The notes beneath the pieces were generated by a model, which saw nothing but the letters and a program-made list of their open reading frames with translations, did not search any database and had not been told where the DNA came from. This document shows positions 1-6,797 of a stretch of DNA of 9,263 nucleotides, one piece after another; within the stretch, counting starts at the first letter, position 1, and each line of letters opens with the position of its first letter. Where the stretch lies: contig JAFGNG010000089.1 of assembly GCA_016927125.1 (NCBI GenBank), positions 1 to 9,263 of the forward strand, in the 5' to 3' direction. The position numbers were made by a program, and so were the translations under genes. The DNA comes from Planctomycetota bacterium (lineage in GTDB: Bacteria > Planctomycetota > SZUA-567 > JAFGNG01).

Positions 1-64
1 CATTCGGAGGCCGCGTTTCATTAACGCGCCTGAGATTGGCTATCAATCGAAAGAACCCTTACCC

Positions 65-1918
65 ATGCCCAAGCTTATCTTCCTGCCTTCAAATAAAACC
101 GGGATAATCGAGTGCGGCAAGACCATCCTCGACGCTGCCCGCAGCGCCGGGGTCAGTTTGCCGGTACGATGCGGTGGCAAGGGCACCTGCGGCAAGTGCC
201 GCGTACGGATTGTTGAAGGTGATTATAAAGGCGGTCTGGGCAAAGAGGAAGCGCTTACAAAAGCGGAAATCGCCTCGGGCTGGCGCCTTGCCTGTTGCAC
301 AACTGTAAACGGTGATCTCGTGGTCGAGGTTCCGGAACAGCCTGTCGGGGGAGTCATGCTTACGGATTTCGGCGAAACCACAGTTTCACTAAATCCTCAA
401 ATCAAGGCCGTGACTGCCACAGTTCCGGCGGCCTCCCTAGCCGATCAGTCCTCGGATCTCAAGCGTTTGTCGAGGGCAATCGGACAGGAGATCTCACCCT
501 CTACCCCCATCGAGATCACCCGCCTCCTGCCAAAGCTGCTGCGGGAAACCGCCACTGTGACCGCGGTGCTCTGGGGAGAGGAGCTGATCGATATTATTCC
601 TCATGGCAAGCAAGACAAGGATTTCAAACCCGCAGTCCTCGGCCTGGCGGTTGATGTCGGCACCACCACCGTCGCCGGGGTGCTGCTGGATCTATTGAGT
701 GGCGATGATCTGGCGACCGCGAGCCGCCCCAACCCGCAGGCGACTCATGGGGATGATGTCTTGAGCCGCATCGCCTACGCCAGCCGGGGAGAGGATGAAC
801 TTCAAGAAATGCAACGGCTCATCACCACCGCGATTGATGAGATTGCCAGTGAGACCACTGGCGTTGCCGGGGTAAAGGCAGAAAACATTTATGAAATCGT
901 GGCGGCCGGCAACACCACCATGCATCACCTTCTCCTGGGGATCAATCCCCAGTCAATCGGGGTGATTCCCTTTGTCCCGGCGAAGCGGGGCGCGCTCTCC
1001 GTCTGCGCCAGTGAGATCGGGATGCAACAATCCGCGCCATGCGGGCGACTGTACGCAGCTGCAAATGTCTCGGGTTATATTGGCGGGGATATCACGGTAG
1101 GTTTGCTGGCCCATCGGATCCATGAGGATGACAGAAAGCTCCTCTATATCGATATCGGCACCAATGGCGAGGTGGTTTTGCGCGCGGGCGCAATAACCTA
1201 CGGTTGCAGCACTGCTGCCGGGCCGGCCTTTGAAGGTGCCAGGATTTCCCGCGGCATGTGCGCCACCACCGGAGCGGTGAATTATGTGAAAGCGGATCTG
1301 GACGGCGGGGATTTAATTATCCAGACCATCAATGCTGCCCCGATTGAGGGCATCTGCGGCACCGGGTTGATCGATGCGGTGGCCGCCCTCCTCGAACTCG
1401 GGGTATTGGATGAAACCGGGAGATTGCTAAATGCCGGGGAATTACCAGCCAACTTGCCGGAAGCTATCCGCCAACGGCTGGATTATTCCGAGAGTGCACC
1501 GAGGTTTATCCTGTCATCTCCGGGAGGTAATCAGGATGACAAGGTAGCGCTTACTGCCAGGGATATCAGGGAGATGCAGCTTGCCAAGGGGGCGATCGCC
1601 GCCGGGATAACCACTCTCCTTGAAACCGCCGGGATCCAGCCGCAGGATCTTGACGAAGTTATGCTCGCCGGGGCCTTCGGTTCCTTCTTGCGTCCTGAAA
1701 GCGCCCGCCGCGTGGGTTTGTTACCCTCAGGAATCGCCTCGGAGAAGATCCGCTCAATCGGCAATGCGGCACTCGCGGGAGCGCGGGCAATTCTCTTGAA
1801 CCGGGAAGAACGCGCCAGCAGCGAAGCCCTGGCGCGGGAGGTAAAGTATATCGAACTCTCTTCGCACCCCGGTTTTCAGGATGCCTTTGTCGAAGCCATG
1901 CAGTTTCCCGGTAGCTAA
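65..1918 (+). CDS. RACo-type reductive activator of corrinoid proteins ([2Fe-2S] ferredoxin + ASKHA/DUF4445 domains)
   Basis: This 617-residue protein probably restores inactive Co(II) corrinoid proteins to Co(I) in an ATP-dependent reaction, supporting methyltransferases or the Wood-Ljungdahl corrinoid protein in the cytoplasm. Residues 1-90 form a plant-type ferredoxin domain with cysteines C36, C42 and C45 (CGGKGTCGKC) and a fourth at C77 or C78. A middle domain follows, then an actin-like ATPase fold from about residue 190: DVGTTT (197-202), AAGNTTMHH (280-288), DIGTNGEV (363-370), GICGTGLID (429-437) and LAGAFGS (534-540). The C-terminus HPGFQDAFVEA is typical of the family, and the length is normal for it. 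The frame stays open upstream to the window edge, but ATG 65 lies directly before the first ferredoxin strand and is the only ATG, GTG or TTG in that stretch. Only a weak GAAAGAA ribosome site is visible. No corrinoid protein or methyltransferase is in the window, so the partner is unknown. Family assignment is secure; the specific partner is not. Confidence 0.93.
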   Translation: MPKLIFLPSNKTGIIECGKTILDAARSAGVSLPVRCGGKGTCGKCRVRIVEGDYKGGLGKEEALTKAEIASGWRLACCTTVNGDLVVEVPEQPVGGVMLTDFGETTVSLNPQIKAVTATVPAASLADQSSDLKRLSRAIGQEISPSTPIEITRLLPKLLRETATVTAVLWGEELIDIIPHGKQDKDFKPAVLGLAVDVGTTTVAGVLLDLLSGDDLATASRPNPQATHGDDVLSRIAYASRGEDELQEMQRLITTAIDEIASETTGVAGVKAENIYEIVAAGNTTMHHLLLGINPQSIGVIPFVPAKRGALSVCASEIGMQQSAPCGRLYAAANVSGYIGGDITVGLLAHRIHEDDRKLLYIDIGTNGEVVLRAGAITYGCSTAAGPAFEGARISRGMCATTGAVNYVKADLDGGDLIIQTINAAPIEGICGTGLIDAVAALLELGVLDETGRLLNAGELPANLPEAIRQRLDYSESAPRFILSSPGGNQDDKVALTARDIREMQLAKGAIAAGITTLLETAGIQPQDLDEVMLAGAFGSFLRPESARRVGLLPSGIASEKIRSIGNAALAGARAILLNREERASSEALAREVKYIELSSHPGFQDAFVEAMQFPGS

Positions 1919-1931
1919 AACCCCCAACCTG

Positions 1932-1940
1932 TGATATTAT
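1932..1940 (+). promoter_or_regulatory. Possible extended -10 promoter element upstream of dinB
   Basis: TGATATTAT matches the extended -10 form TGnTATAAT at eight of nine positions. It lies 14 nt after the stop of the corrinoid activator gene, in the only sizeable gap of the left half. No good -35 hexamer is seen at the usual distance, which would fall inside the end of the preceding gene; extended -10 promoters can work without one. It would place dinB and the genes after it on their own transcript. This is a pattern match only, with no independent support. Confidence 0.25.
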
Positions 1941-1996
1941 TCCACCAGAAAACCTATGGTTGCCACGAGTTAAACTCTTGTTATTGGAGGGTAAAT

Positions 1997-2071
1997 GTGG
2001 AGCCGGTTCGCAACCCGGCGGTAACCACAGACAAGAGAGTCTGTGCTACTGATGATTTTAAGGTAAGATGA
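1997..2071 (+). CDS. Possible 24-codon leader reading frame overlapping the dinB start
   Basis: A GTG at 1997 is preceded by a good Shine-Dalgarno GGAGG at 1986-1990 with a 6-nt spacer. The frame runs 24 codons (peptide starting MEPVRNPAVTTDKRV) and stops at TGA 2069-2071, which overlaps the dinB ATG at 2068 in an ATGA arrangement typical of translational coupling. dinB itself has only a weak ribosome site, so coupling would make sense. Against it, most of the frame lies in the two-hairpin element at 2002-2045, which looks like a dispersed repeat, and the peptide resembles nothing I recognise. An alternative ATG at 1995 with the same Shine-Dalgarno gives a nonapeptide ending at 2024. It may be chance. 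Confidence 0.3.
   Translation: MEPVRNPAVTTDKRVCATDDFKVR
2002..2045 (+). repeat. Two-hairpin palindromic element, probably a dispersed intergenic repeat
   Basis: Two inverted repeats stand side by side. GCCGG (2002-2006) pairs with CCGGC (2015-2019) over an 8-nt loop. CACAGAC (2026-2032) pairs perfectly with GTCTGTG (2039-2045) over the loop AAGAGA. From memory, near-identical CACAGAC-aagagn-GTCTGTG hairpins recur between genes in many metagenome-derived genomes of the PVC group and Acidobacteria, where the opposite strand is often mistranslated as a peptide containing AQTLLSV. That reading is present here on the minus strand. The hairpins are seen directly; membership of a dispersed family is inference, since only one copy is in the window. 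There is no following T-run, so it does not look like an intrinsic terminator. Confidence 0.5.
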
Positions 2072-3306
2072 TGAATTCTGAATATTGGCCGCGCGCTATT
2101 ATCCATGTCGATATGGACGCCTTCTTCGCCAGCGTGGAGGTATTGGATAATCCCGAGCTTAAAGGCAAGCCGGTAATTGTCGGCAGCCCCCCGGAAGAAC
2201 GGGGCGTGGTCGCGGCAGCTTCTTATGAAGCGCGCAAGTTCGGCATCCACTCCGCCATGCCGATGGCAAACGCCGTCCAGCGCTGCCCGCATGGGGTCTT
2301 CCTGCGCGGCCGGGGTTGGAGGTATGGTGAAATCTCAAAGCAGCTCCGCGAGATCTTCCTTCGCTTCACACCCAAGGTAGAGGCCGTCAGTATTGACGAG
2401 GCCTTCCTGGACATTACTGGCAGCCAGCGCCTCTTCGGCACTCCCAGGGAGATTGGCCAGAAGATCAAGCAAATCGTCTTGCATGAAACCGGGTTGACCG
2501 CTTCGGTCGGGATTGCCCCGAATAAGTTTGTGGCGAAAATAGCCAGTGATTTGGAAAAACCCGACGGCTTGGTAATTATTCCCGCCGGGGAAGTCTTTGA
2601 CCGCTTGGGCCCGCTCTCGATTGAACGGATCTGGGGGGTGGGCAAGAAGACTGCCAAAAGTCTGCACCAGCTCGGGATCAGGACAATTGCACAACTGCGC
2701 TGCTGGCCGCGCGAGGAACTGATCAGGCGGTTCGGGGCGACCGGGGAACATCTCGCCAGCCTGTGCCAGGGCGAGGACTCCCGTGCGGTTGAGCAGAGAG
2801 CCGCCGCCAAGAGCATTTCGCATGAAATTACCTTTCATATCGACATTATGGAAATAGAGAAACTCAAGGAGACGATTATCATTCTGGCTGACAAGGTGGC
2901 AGCCCGGATGCGCGCAGCCGGGGTGGTGGGACGGGTAGCCTTCCTCAAGGTGCGCTACAGCGATCTCAGTATTATCACCCGCCGAGGTTCCCTACCCGAA
3001 CCGTCCTCCCTTGCTGAAACCATAAGCCAGGTCGCGATTACCATGCTTATTGAGAAGACCGAAGCCGGCAAAAGGCCGATCCGGCTGGTCGGGGTGGGCA
3101 TGGCGGATTTGACAGATGAGAATAAGGAGGTACAATCTAGCCTCTTCGGTAAAGCCCAACGCCAGCGCGCCGAAGCGGTGGAACGGGCGGCTGACCGGAT
3201 CCGCAATAAAATCGGCAAAGGTGCTATTATGCGCGGCCTGCAGGTCCCGCATCCTGAGAGCAAGGAAAACAAAACAAATAAAGGCTATCAACAACTAAGC
3301 GACTGA
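2068..3306 (+). CDS. dinB: DNA polymerase IV (Y-family translesion polymerase)
   Basis: This 412-residue protein is an error-prone polymerase that extends DNA past lesions at stalled forks. The palm holds HVDMDAFF (13-20), with metal ligand D15 and F20 at the steric-gate position that excludes ribonucleotides. SIDEAFLD (108-115) supplies catalytic D110 and E111. The SYEARKFGIHSAMP stretch (52-65) and GIAPNKFVAKIASD (148-161) are standard for the family. A thumb helix-hairpin-helix is seen at IWGVGKKTAKSL (188-199). The little finger follows from about 245 and ends with QSSLF (356-360), a good sliding-clamp binding motif, so it should work with the replicative beta clamp. Length is slightly above the usual 350-400 because of a charged tail. 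Two ATGs in a row (2068, 2071) are possible starts. The ribosome site is weak (AAGG, 2060-2063), and coupling to the small upstream frame is possible. No LexA-type operator was recognised. Confidence 0.96.
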   Translation: MMNSEYWPRAIIHVDMDAFFASVEVLDNPELKGKPVIVGSPPEERGVVAAASYEARKFGIHSAMPMANAVQRCPHGVFLRGRGWRYGEISKQLREIFLRFTPKVEAVSIDEAFLDITGSQRLFGTPREIGQKIKQIVLHETGLTASVGIAPNKFVAKIASDLEKPDGLVIIPAGEVFDRLGPLSIERIWGVGKKTAKSLHQLGIRTIAQLRCWPREELIRRFGATGEHLASLCQGEDSRAVEQRAAAKSISHEITFHIDIMEIEKLKETIIILADKVAARMRAAGVVGRVAFLKVRYSDLSIITRRGSLPEPSSLAETISQVAITMLIEKTEAGKRPIRLVGVGMADLTDENKEVQSSLFGKAQRQRAEAVERAADRIRNKIGKGAIMRGLQVPHPESKENKTNKGYQQLSD

Positions 3307-3324
3307 TAGTGAGATACAACCACC

Positions 3325-3331
3325 AGAAAGG
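3325..3331 (+). promoter_or_regulatory. Ribosome binding site deciding the HAD gene start
   Basis: AGAAAGG lies 10 nt before the ATG at 3342. The alternative in-frame GTG at 3309, only 2 nt after the dinB stop, has no recognisable Shine-Dalgarno and would add eleven residues ahead of the conserved first strand of the HAD fold. The ATG is therefore preferred. Confidence 0.5.
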
Positions 3332-3341
3332 TTTAACCTCA

Positions 3342-4028
3342 ATGGAACTTAAGCAACCGATCGCGGCAATTGTCTTTGACATGGACGGCGTACTCTTCGA
3401 CACCGAGCCGTTGCATATGAAGGCCTGGAACCAGTCTTTGATAACTCTGGGCGCTGGCCAGGAGTATGATCGCGAATTTTATAATTCCTGGGTAGGCAAG
3501 ACCGATGTGACTCTGGGCGATTATCTGGAAGAAAAACATCCCGCTCTCAAGGGCGAAGGCCGGGTCGGTTACCATACCCGCAAGGGTGAACTCTTCCGCG
3601 AAATCTTGAAAGCGGAACTGGTCCCCTTCCCCGGCGTCCCGGAAGGATTGGAGAGGCTGGGCGCGCAACTGCCCCTGGCGGTAGCGACCTCCTCGCACCG
3701 GGTTGATATTGAATTGATGCTGGAAATCACCGGTCTGAAGCATATTTTCCAGGCTTCCTGCACCTATAACGATGTCAACAACCACAAGCCGCACCCGGAG
3801 CCGTATCTGCACGCGGCGGAACGCCTGGGAGTCAAACCGGAAGAGTGCATCGCGTTGGAAGACTCTCCGGGGGGAGTTAAATCAGCAAAGGCGGCGGGAA
3901 TGCTTACCCTGGGAATTAAAAGCACCTTTGACGCCGAGACCCTGAAGAAAGCGGATTATATTTTCAGTACCACAGTGGAAGCCATAGAGTGGATAGAAAA
4001 ACAACTTCTTGCTAAGAAGATGGGATAA
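3342..4028 (+). CDS. HAD-superfamily phosphatase/phosphomutase, beta-phosphoglucomutase-like (subfamily IA)
   Basis: This 228-residue cytoplasmic enzyme should act on a small phosphorylated metabolite, probably a sugar phosphate, through an aspartyl-phosphate intermediate. Motif I is FDMDGVLFD (12-20), with nucleophile D13 and acid/base D15. Motif II is VATSS (114-118), motif III is K149 in NHKPHPEPY, and motif IV is ALEDSPGG (171-178) with E173 and D174 holding magnesium. The insert between motifs I and II (about 20-95) is the helical C1 cap. The D-x-D pair is shared by phosphatases and beta-phosphoglucomutase, so the sequence does not separate the two activities and the substrate is open. 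An upstream GTG at 3309 would add eleven residues but lacks a ribosome site. The gene sits between dinB and coaX with gaps of 35 and 3 nt, so it is probably co-transcribed, though neither neighbour suggests a substrate. Confidence 0.9.
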   Translation: MELKQPIAAIVFDMDGVLFDTEPLHMKAWNQSLITLGAGQEYDREFYNSWVGKTDVTLGDYLEEKHPALKGEGRVGYHTRKGELFREILKAELVPFPGVPEGLERLGAQLPLAVATSSHRVDIELMLEITGLKHIFQASCTYNDVNNHKPHPEPYLHAAERLGVKPEECIALEDSPGGVKSAKAAGMLTLGIKSTFDAETLKKADYIFSTTVEAIEWIEKQLLAKKMG

Positions 4029-4031
4029 GAA

Positions 4032-4793
4032 ATGCTGGTTATTGATATCGGCAACAGCTCAACCCGCCTGGCCTTGTATCAAAAAAACAAGTATGTAACC
4101 CGCCTGGCGTTGCGGACAGCAGACCTGGATCTGGAAAGCCTTTATGACTGGCTCGGGGCGTTGCCGCAATACTCCGGCAATGCTGCTATTGCCAGCGTCT
4201 CCGGTAAAGCTTGCGAAGCAGTCCAGGGGGTGCTCTCAACAAACCATTGTCACTCTGTCCTCGTGCTTGATCCCACCAGGCACAGGATTATCCCGCATGA
4301 TCTGCTTACCCCTGAAACTACCGGAGTGGACCGACTCTGCGCCGCGCGCGCGGCCTGGGAATATGAAAAACAGGCAACCGTGGTGGTCGATGCCGGGACC
4401 GCCATCACGATTGACGCGGTTGATAATGACGGCGTCTTTCTCGGCGGGGCTATCCTGCCGGGCGGGGAATTATGGCTGCGGTCGCTCCATACGGAAACCG
4501 CCCAACTCCCGGAGGTGGATTTGAAAGCGGCAATCTCCTCCACTCCGGAACAGGGACGTAGCACAGCAGAAGCCCTCTACGCCGGGTTGGCGGTCGGGCT
4601 CCCCGGGGCGGTTGCCAGCCTGGTGCAGGCGCACCGGCGAAGGCTTGACGGCAAAGCAGAGCTGGTCATTACCGGGGGCGCTGGGGAGTGGCTGCGGGAT
4701 TCCCTGAAACTGCCCGCGAAGCTCTGCCCGGACCTAGTACTTGATGGCATCCGCTTTGCCGCAACTTCAATCATGGAAGGCAGTGATGGCTAA
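4032..4793 (+). CDS. coaX: Type III pantothenate kinase
   Basis: This 253-residue enzyme phosphorylates pantothenate to 4'-phosphopantothenate, the first committed step of coenzyme A synthesis. It belongs to the ASKHA fold family. MLVIDIGNSST (1-11) is the phosphate-1 loop with D5. TTGVDRLCAARAAW (96-109) carries the conserved GxDR, with D100 as the expected catalytic base. VVVDAGTAITIDAV (117-130) is the second phosphate loop with D120. GGAILPGG (138-145) and ITGGAGEW (213-220) are also typical. Type III enzymes are generally not feedback-inhibited by CoA and need a monovalent cation; that is family knowledge. The gene starts 3 nt after the HAD gene, and its last 8 nt overlap the start of the MnmE-like GTPase, so the two are almost certainly translated from one message. 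Length is normal. Confidence 0.95.
   Translation: MLVIDIGNSSTRLALYQKNKYVTRLALRTADLDLESLYDWLGALPQYSGNAAIASVSGKACEAVQGVLSTNHCHSVLVLDPTRHRIIPHDLLTPETTGVDRLCAARAAWEYEKQATVVVDAGTAITIDAVDNDGVFLGGAILPGGELWLRSLHTETAQLPEVDLKAAISSTPEQGRSTAEALYAGLAVGLPGAVASLVQAHRRRLDGKAELVITGGAGEWLRDSLKLPAKLCPDLVLDGIRFAATSIMEGSDG
4775..4780 (+). promoter_or_regulatory. Ribosome binding site deciding the MnmE-like GTPase start
   Basis: GGAAGG lies inside the end of coaX, 5 nt before the ATG at 4786. Earlier in-frame starts (TTG 4741, ATG 4744) have no such site and would add about fifteen residues without resemblance to the MnmE N-terminus. The ATG at 4786 is preferred and overlaps the coaX 3' end by 8 nt. Confidence 0.6.
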
Positions 4794-6033
4794 AGTTCAG
4801 CAGGAAGTCATGCGCGCGTGCCGGTTGGGACTTGGCGGCATAGTTCAGCTCTGGTGCCGTGGTGACAGCCTGGTAGAGGCCCTCCCCCGCCTCGTAGTCA
4901 ACCCTGATGGACAACCGATTAAACCTGTTGGCAAGGGGAAATTCCAGCACGGGATCCTGCGCGGCGAGAGTGGCGATATTGACGAGATCCTACTGGCCTG
5001 GACCGAGTGGGGCGCGGAGCTCAACTGCCATGGCGGCAGCGCCTGCGCGACCGCAGCCCTGCGCCTTTTGCAAGAAAATGGTTTTAAAGAAATCTCTCCT
5101 GAAAATTGGTGGTTTGAGAGTGCGAAGGCGGGCAGGATCTCCCTGGCTGAATGCGAAGCCCGCCTGCGCCTGCCCCAAGCGGTGACCCCACTGCAAGTAA
5201 GGCTGCTCAGCCATGCTCTGCAATTAGAGAAATCTGTCCAGGAATGGATCGATCATCTCAGCGAAGTAGAGCAAAATTCATCCTTGGAACTGCTGGAAAA
5301 GTGGATAGCTGCTTATGCGGGTGATCAGATTATTTTGAAAAAACATGTGGTGGCGGTAGTCGGTGCGCCGAATGTGGGCAAGAGCACCCTCTTCAATGCG
5401 TTGCTCTCGCTTGACCGCGCCATGGTGAGCGAGCTGGCCGGCACCACCCGCGACGCAGTCCGGCAAAACCTGATTCTGGACGGCCTCTCGGTGGAACTGG
5501 TCGATACTGCCGGACTCTTGGAGAAGGCAGCAGGAGCGGATGCCGAGGCGGTCAGGAGGGCCAGAGAGATTCTGCAGGCAGCGGAGTTATGCCTGCTGAT
5601 CCTGGACGGCAGCCGGGAATTCACAGATGAAGACCGCCATGCCTGGCAGGCCTGCCAGGGGGTTCCAACCCTGGTAATAATCAACAAAAATGACCTCCCG
5701 CAGGTTCTTACCGAAGCGGAATATCATCAGGAAGGGATAAAAAATATTGACCTCAAGCTCTCCGCTCTTGAAGATAGGGAAGTGGGGCGGCTGGCTGAAA
5801 TGGCGGCTACGAAGCTCTGGGGAGAGCATTCCCCCTGGGCCAAGACTTCAGTAGACAATTTACACTCCGGGATAATTACCGCCCGGCAGTTCCGGCACCT
5901 GGCCTCGGCGCGGGATTCTCTTGCCGCAGGTGACATGAAAGCAGCAGCGGGGAGCATGCGTAAAATTATTAAAACAGAGGTTGCAGAGCTTGACGCAATC
6001 AGGGAAGAGCTAAAACCAAGCCGCCAGGCTTGA
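4786..6033 (+). CDS. Divergent MnmE/TrmE-like GTPase lacking the C-terminal FCIGK motif
   Basis: This 415-residue protein has the domain order of the tRNA-modification GTPase MnmE. The N-terminal folate-binding-like domain (about 10-118) contains ELNCHGG (78-84), matching the MnmE folate site. A helical domain follows, interrupted by a G domain from about 186 to 345: GAPNVGKS (193-200), AGTTRD (218-223), DTAG (240-243), NKND (300-303) and a plausible SA at 326-327. N197 sits where MnmE uses an asparagine to bind potassium. The second helical part ends at 415 without FCIGK, whose cysteine is needed for U34 modification with MnmG; true MnmE is about 450-460 residues. No lost FCIGK is seen in the reading frames just past the stop. 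The N-terminal domain is also strongly diverged outside CHGG. It is best called an MnmE paralogue with unproven function; a potassium-activated GTPase is likely. No mnmG is in the window. Confidence 0.85.
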   Translation: MAKVQQEVMRACRLGLGGIVQLWCRGDSLVEALPRLVVNPDGQPIKPVGKGKFQHGILRGESGDIDEILLAWTEWGAELNCHGGSACATAALRLLQENGFKEISPENWWFESAKAGRISLAECEARLRLPQAVTPLQVRLLSHALQLEKSVQEWIDHLSEVEQNSSLELLEKWIAAYAGDQIILKKHVVAVVGAPNVGKSTLFNALLSLDRAMVSELAGTTRDAVRQNLILDGLSVELVDTAGLLEKAAGADAEAVRRAREILQAAELCLLILDGSREFTDEDRHAWQACQGVPTLVIINKNDLPQVLTEAEYHQEGIKNIDLKLSALEDREVGRLAEMAATKLWGEHSPWAKTSVDNLHSGIITARQFRHLASARDSLAAGDMKAAAGSMRKIIKTEVAELDAIREELKPSRQA

Positions 6034-6050
6034 CCCGTCTAGTTAGATGC

Positions 6051-6055
6051 GAGGG
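6051..6055 (+). promoter_or_regulatory. Ribosome binding site of the lipoprotein gene
   Basis: GAGGG lies 7 nt before the ATG at 6063, in the 29-nt gap after the GTPase stop. It supports this start, which also gives a complete lipoprotein signal peptide. Confidence 0.55.
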
Positions 6056-6062
6056 CTAGCAG

Positions 6063-6791
6063 ATGTTAATTAAGCGAAGCATGGGCATAGCGACTGCAAT
6101 TTTGATGTTGCTTGCCAGCGGTTGCGTGGTGCAATCAATCAATCCCTATTGCACCGATGAATCCGTGATCGAACCCCCGGCAGATCTTCTGGGCGAATGG
6201 CAGCCGGTGATTCCTGACGAGGCGCAAGCAACCACCCCACCTCAGAAAAGCTGGACCTTTGAGAAACAGAAAATACTTACCTACGGTGAGAATGATATCC
6301 CCGCCTGGCTGGATTCCTGGTATTTCAAAATTGATGGCCAGTTATATCTTGATACCAGAGCCTCCGAACCGGATGAAAAGCAGATGAATGGCTGGTATTT
6401 TTTCCACGTAACCCCGGTTCATGTCCTTTCCAAGGTAGAACTCAAGGGCGACATGCTTGAAATCTCCCCTTTAAGCTATGACTGGATGAAACAAGCAGTT
6501 CAAGATAATAAGATCGTAGTTACTCACGTTGAAAAAGAATCCCGGCCTAATCTCGAAGAAAGCTTTATCTTATCTGCTATTAAATTTCAGGGAGATTATC
6601 TCTTCACTGCTTCGCCTCAGGAATGGGAAGCGTTTTTAGAAAAATATGCTGAAGAACCCGGCGTATTCCCCAGCCAGGAAACCGGGGAGATCCACCTTAA
6701 ATTTAAAAAGGTTGTGAAAGAAGAACCAAAAGACCAGGAAAATGTTGAAACTCCTTTCTTGGAACTTGACAAGACTGATAATCCGGAGTAA
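6063..6791 (+). CDS. Secreted lipoprotein of unknown function
   Basis: This 242-residue protein begins with a lipoprotein signal peptide: basic MLIKRSMG, a hydrophobic stretch (about 8-18) and lipobox LASGC, with C21 as the lipid-modified residue. It should be anchored to a membrane outside the cytoplasm. The mature part opens with a short conserved-looking block, INPYC (26-30) followed by LLGEWQ (42-47), then alternating strands such as SWYFKIDGQLYLD that suggest a small beta-barrel of lipocalin type. FTASPQEWEAFLEKY lies near the end and is followed by a charged tail from about 218. From memory it resembles uncharacterised planctomycete-type lipoproteins with an NPxYT...LLGTW start and an LTAS...LQKFL end. 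No function is known to me. It is more AT-rich than its neighbours and sits 6 nt upstream of pyrR, so it is probably co-transcribed, though no pyrimidine role is implied by its sequence. Confidence 0.8.
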   Translation: MLIKRSMGIATAILMLLASGCVVQSINPYCTDESVIEPPADLLGEWQPVIPDEAQATTPPQKSWTFEKQKILTYGENDIPAWLDSWYFKIDGQLYLDTRASEPDEKQMNGWYFFHVTPVHVLSKVELKGDMLEISPLSYDWMKQAVQDNKIVVTHVEKESRPNLEESFILSAIKFQGDYLFTASPQEWEAFLEKYAEEPGVFPSQETGEIHLKFKKVVKEEPKDQENVETPFLELDKTDNPE

Positions 6792-6797
6792 CACACC

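Noticed and set aside
1..24. Possible 3' end of an upstream gene (reading ...HSEAAFH then TAA at 22-24)
   Set aside because: Only seven codons are visible and two other frames are also open to the edge, so there is no way to tell which, if any, is coding.
2026..2060. Hairpin CACAGAC/GTCTGTG followed by TTTT as a terminator for the first gene
   Set aside because: The stem is only seven pairs and the T-run is four bases long and twelve bases away, so it does not fit an intrinsic terminator.
2223..2838. Two long minus-strand frames opposite dinB
   Set aside because: They mirror the codon structure of dinB, show no domain-like pattern and have no convincing ribosome site.
3309..3341. GTG start at 3309 for the HAD gene
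   Set aside because: There is no Shine-Dalgarno ahead of it, and the added eleven residues precede the conserved first strand of the fold. The ATG at 3342 has AGAAAGG upstream.
6766..6794. TTGACA at 6766-6771 with TAACAC 17 nt later, as a pyrR promoter
   Set aside because: The -10 match is poor, and a transcript from it would start beyond the pyrR ATG at 6798. The TTGACA lies in lipoprotein coding sequence and is probably chance.
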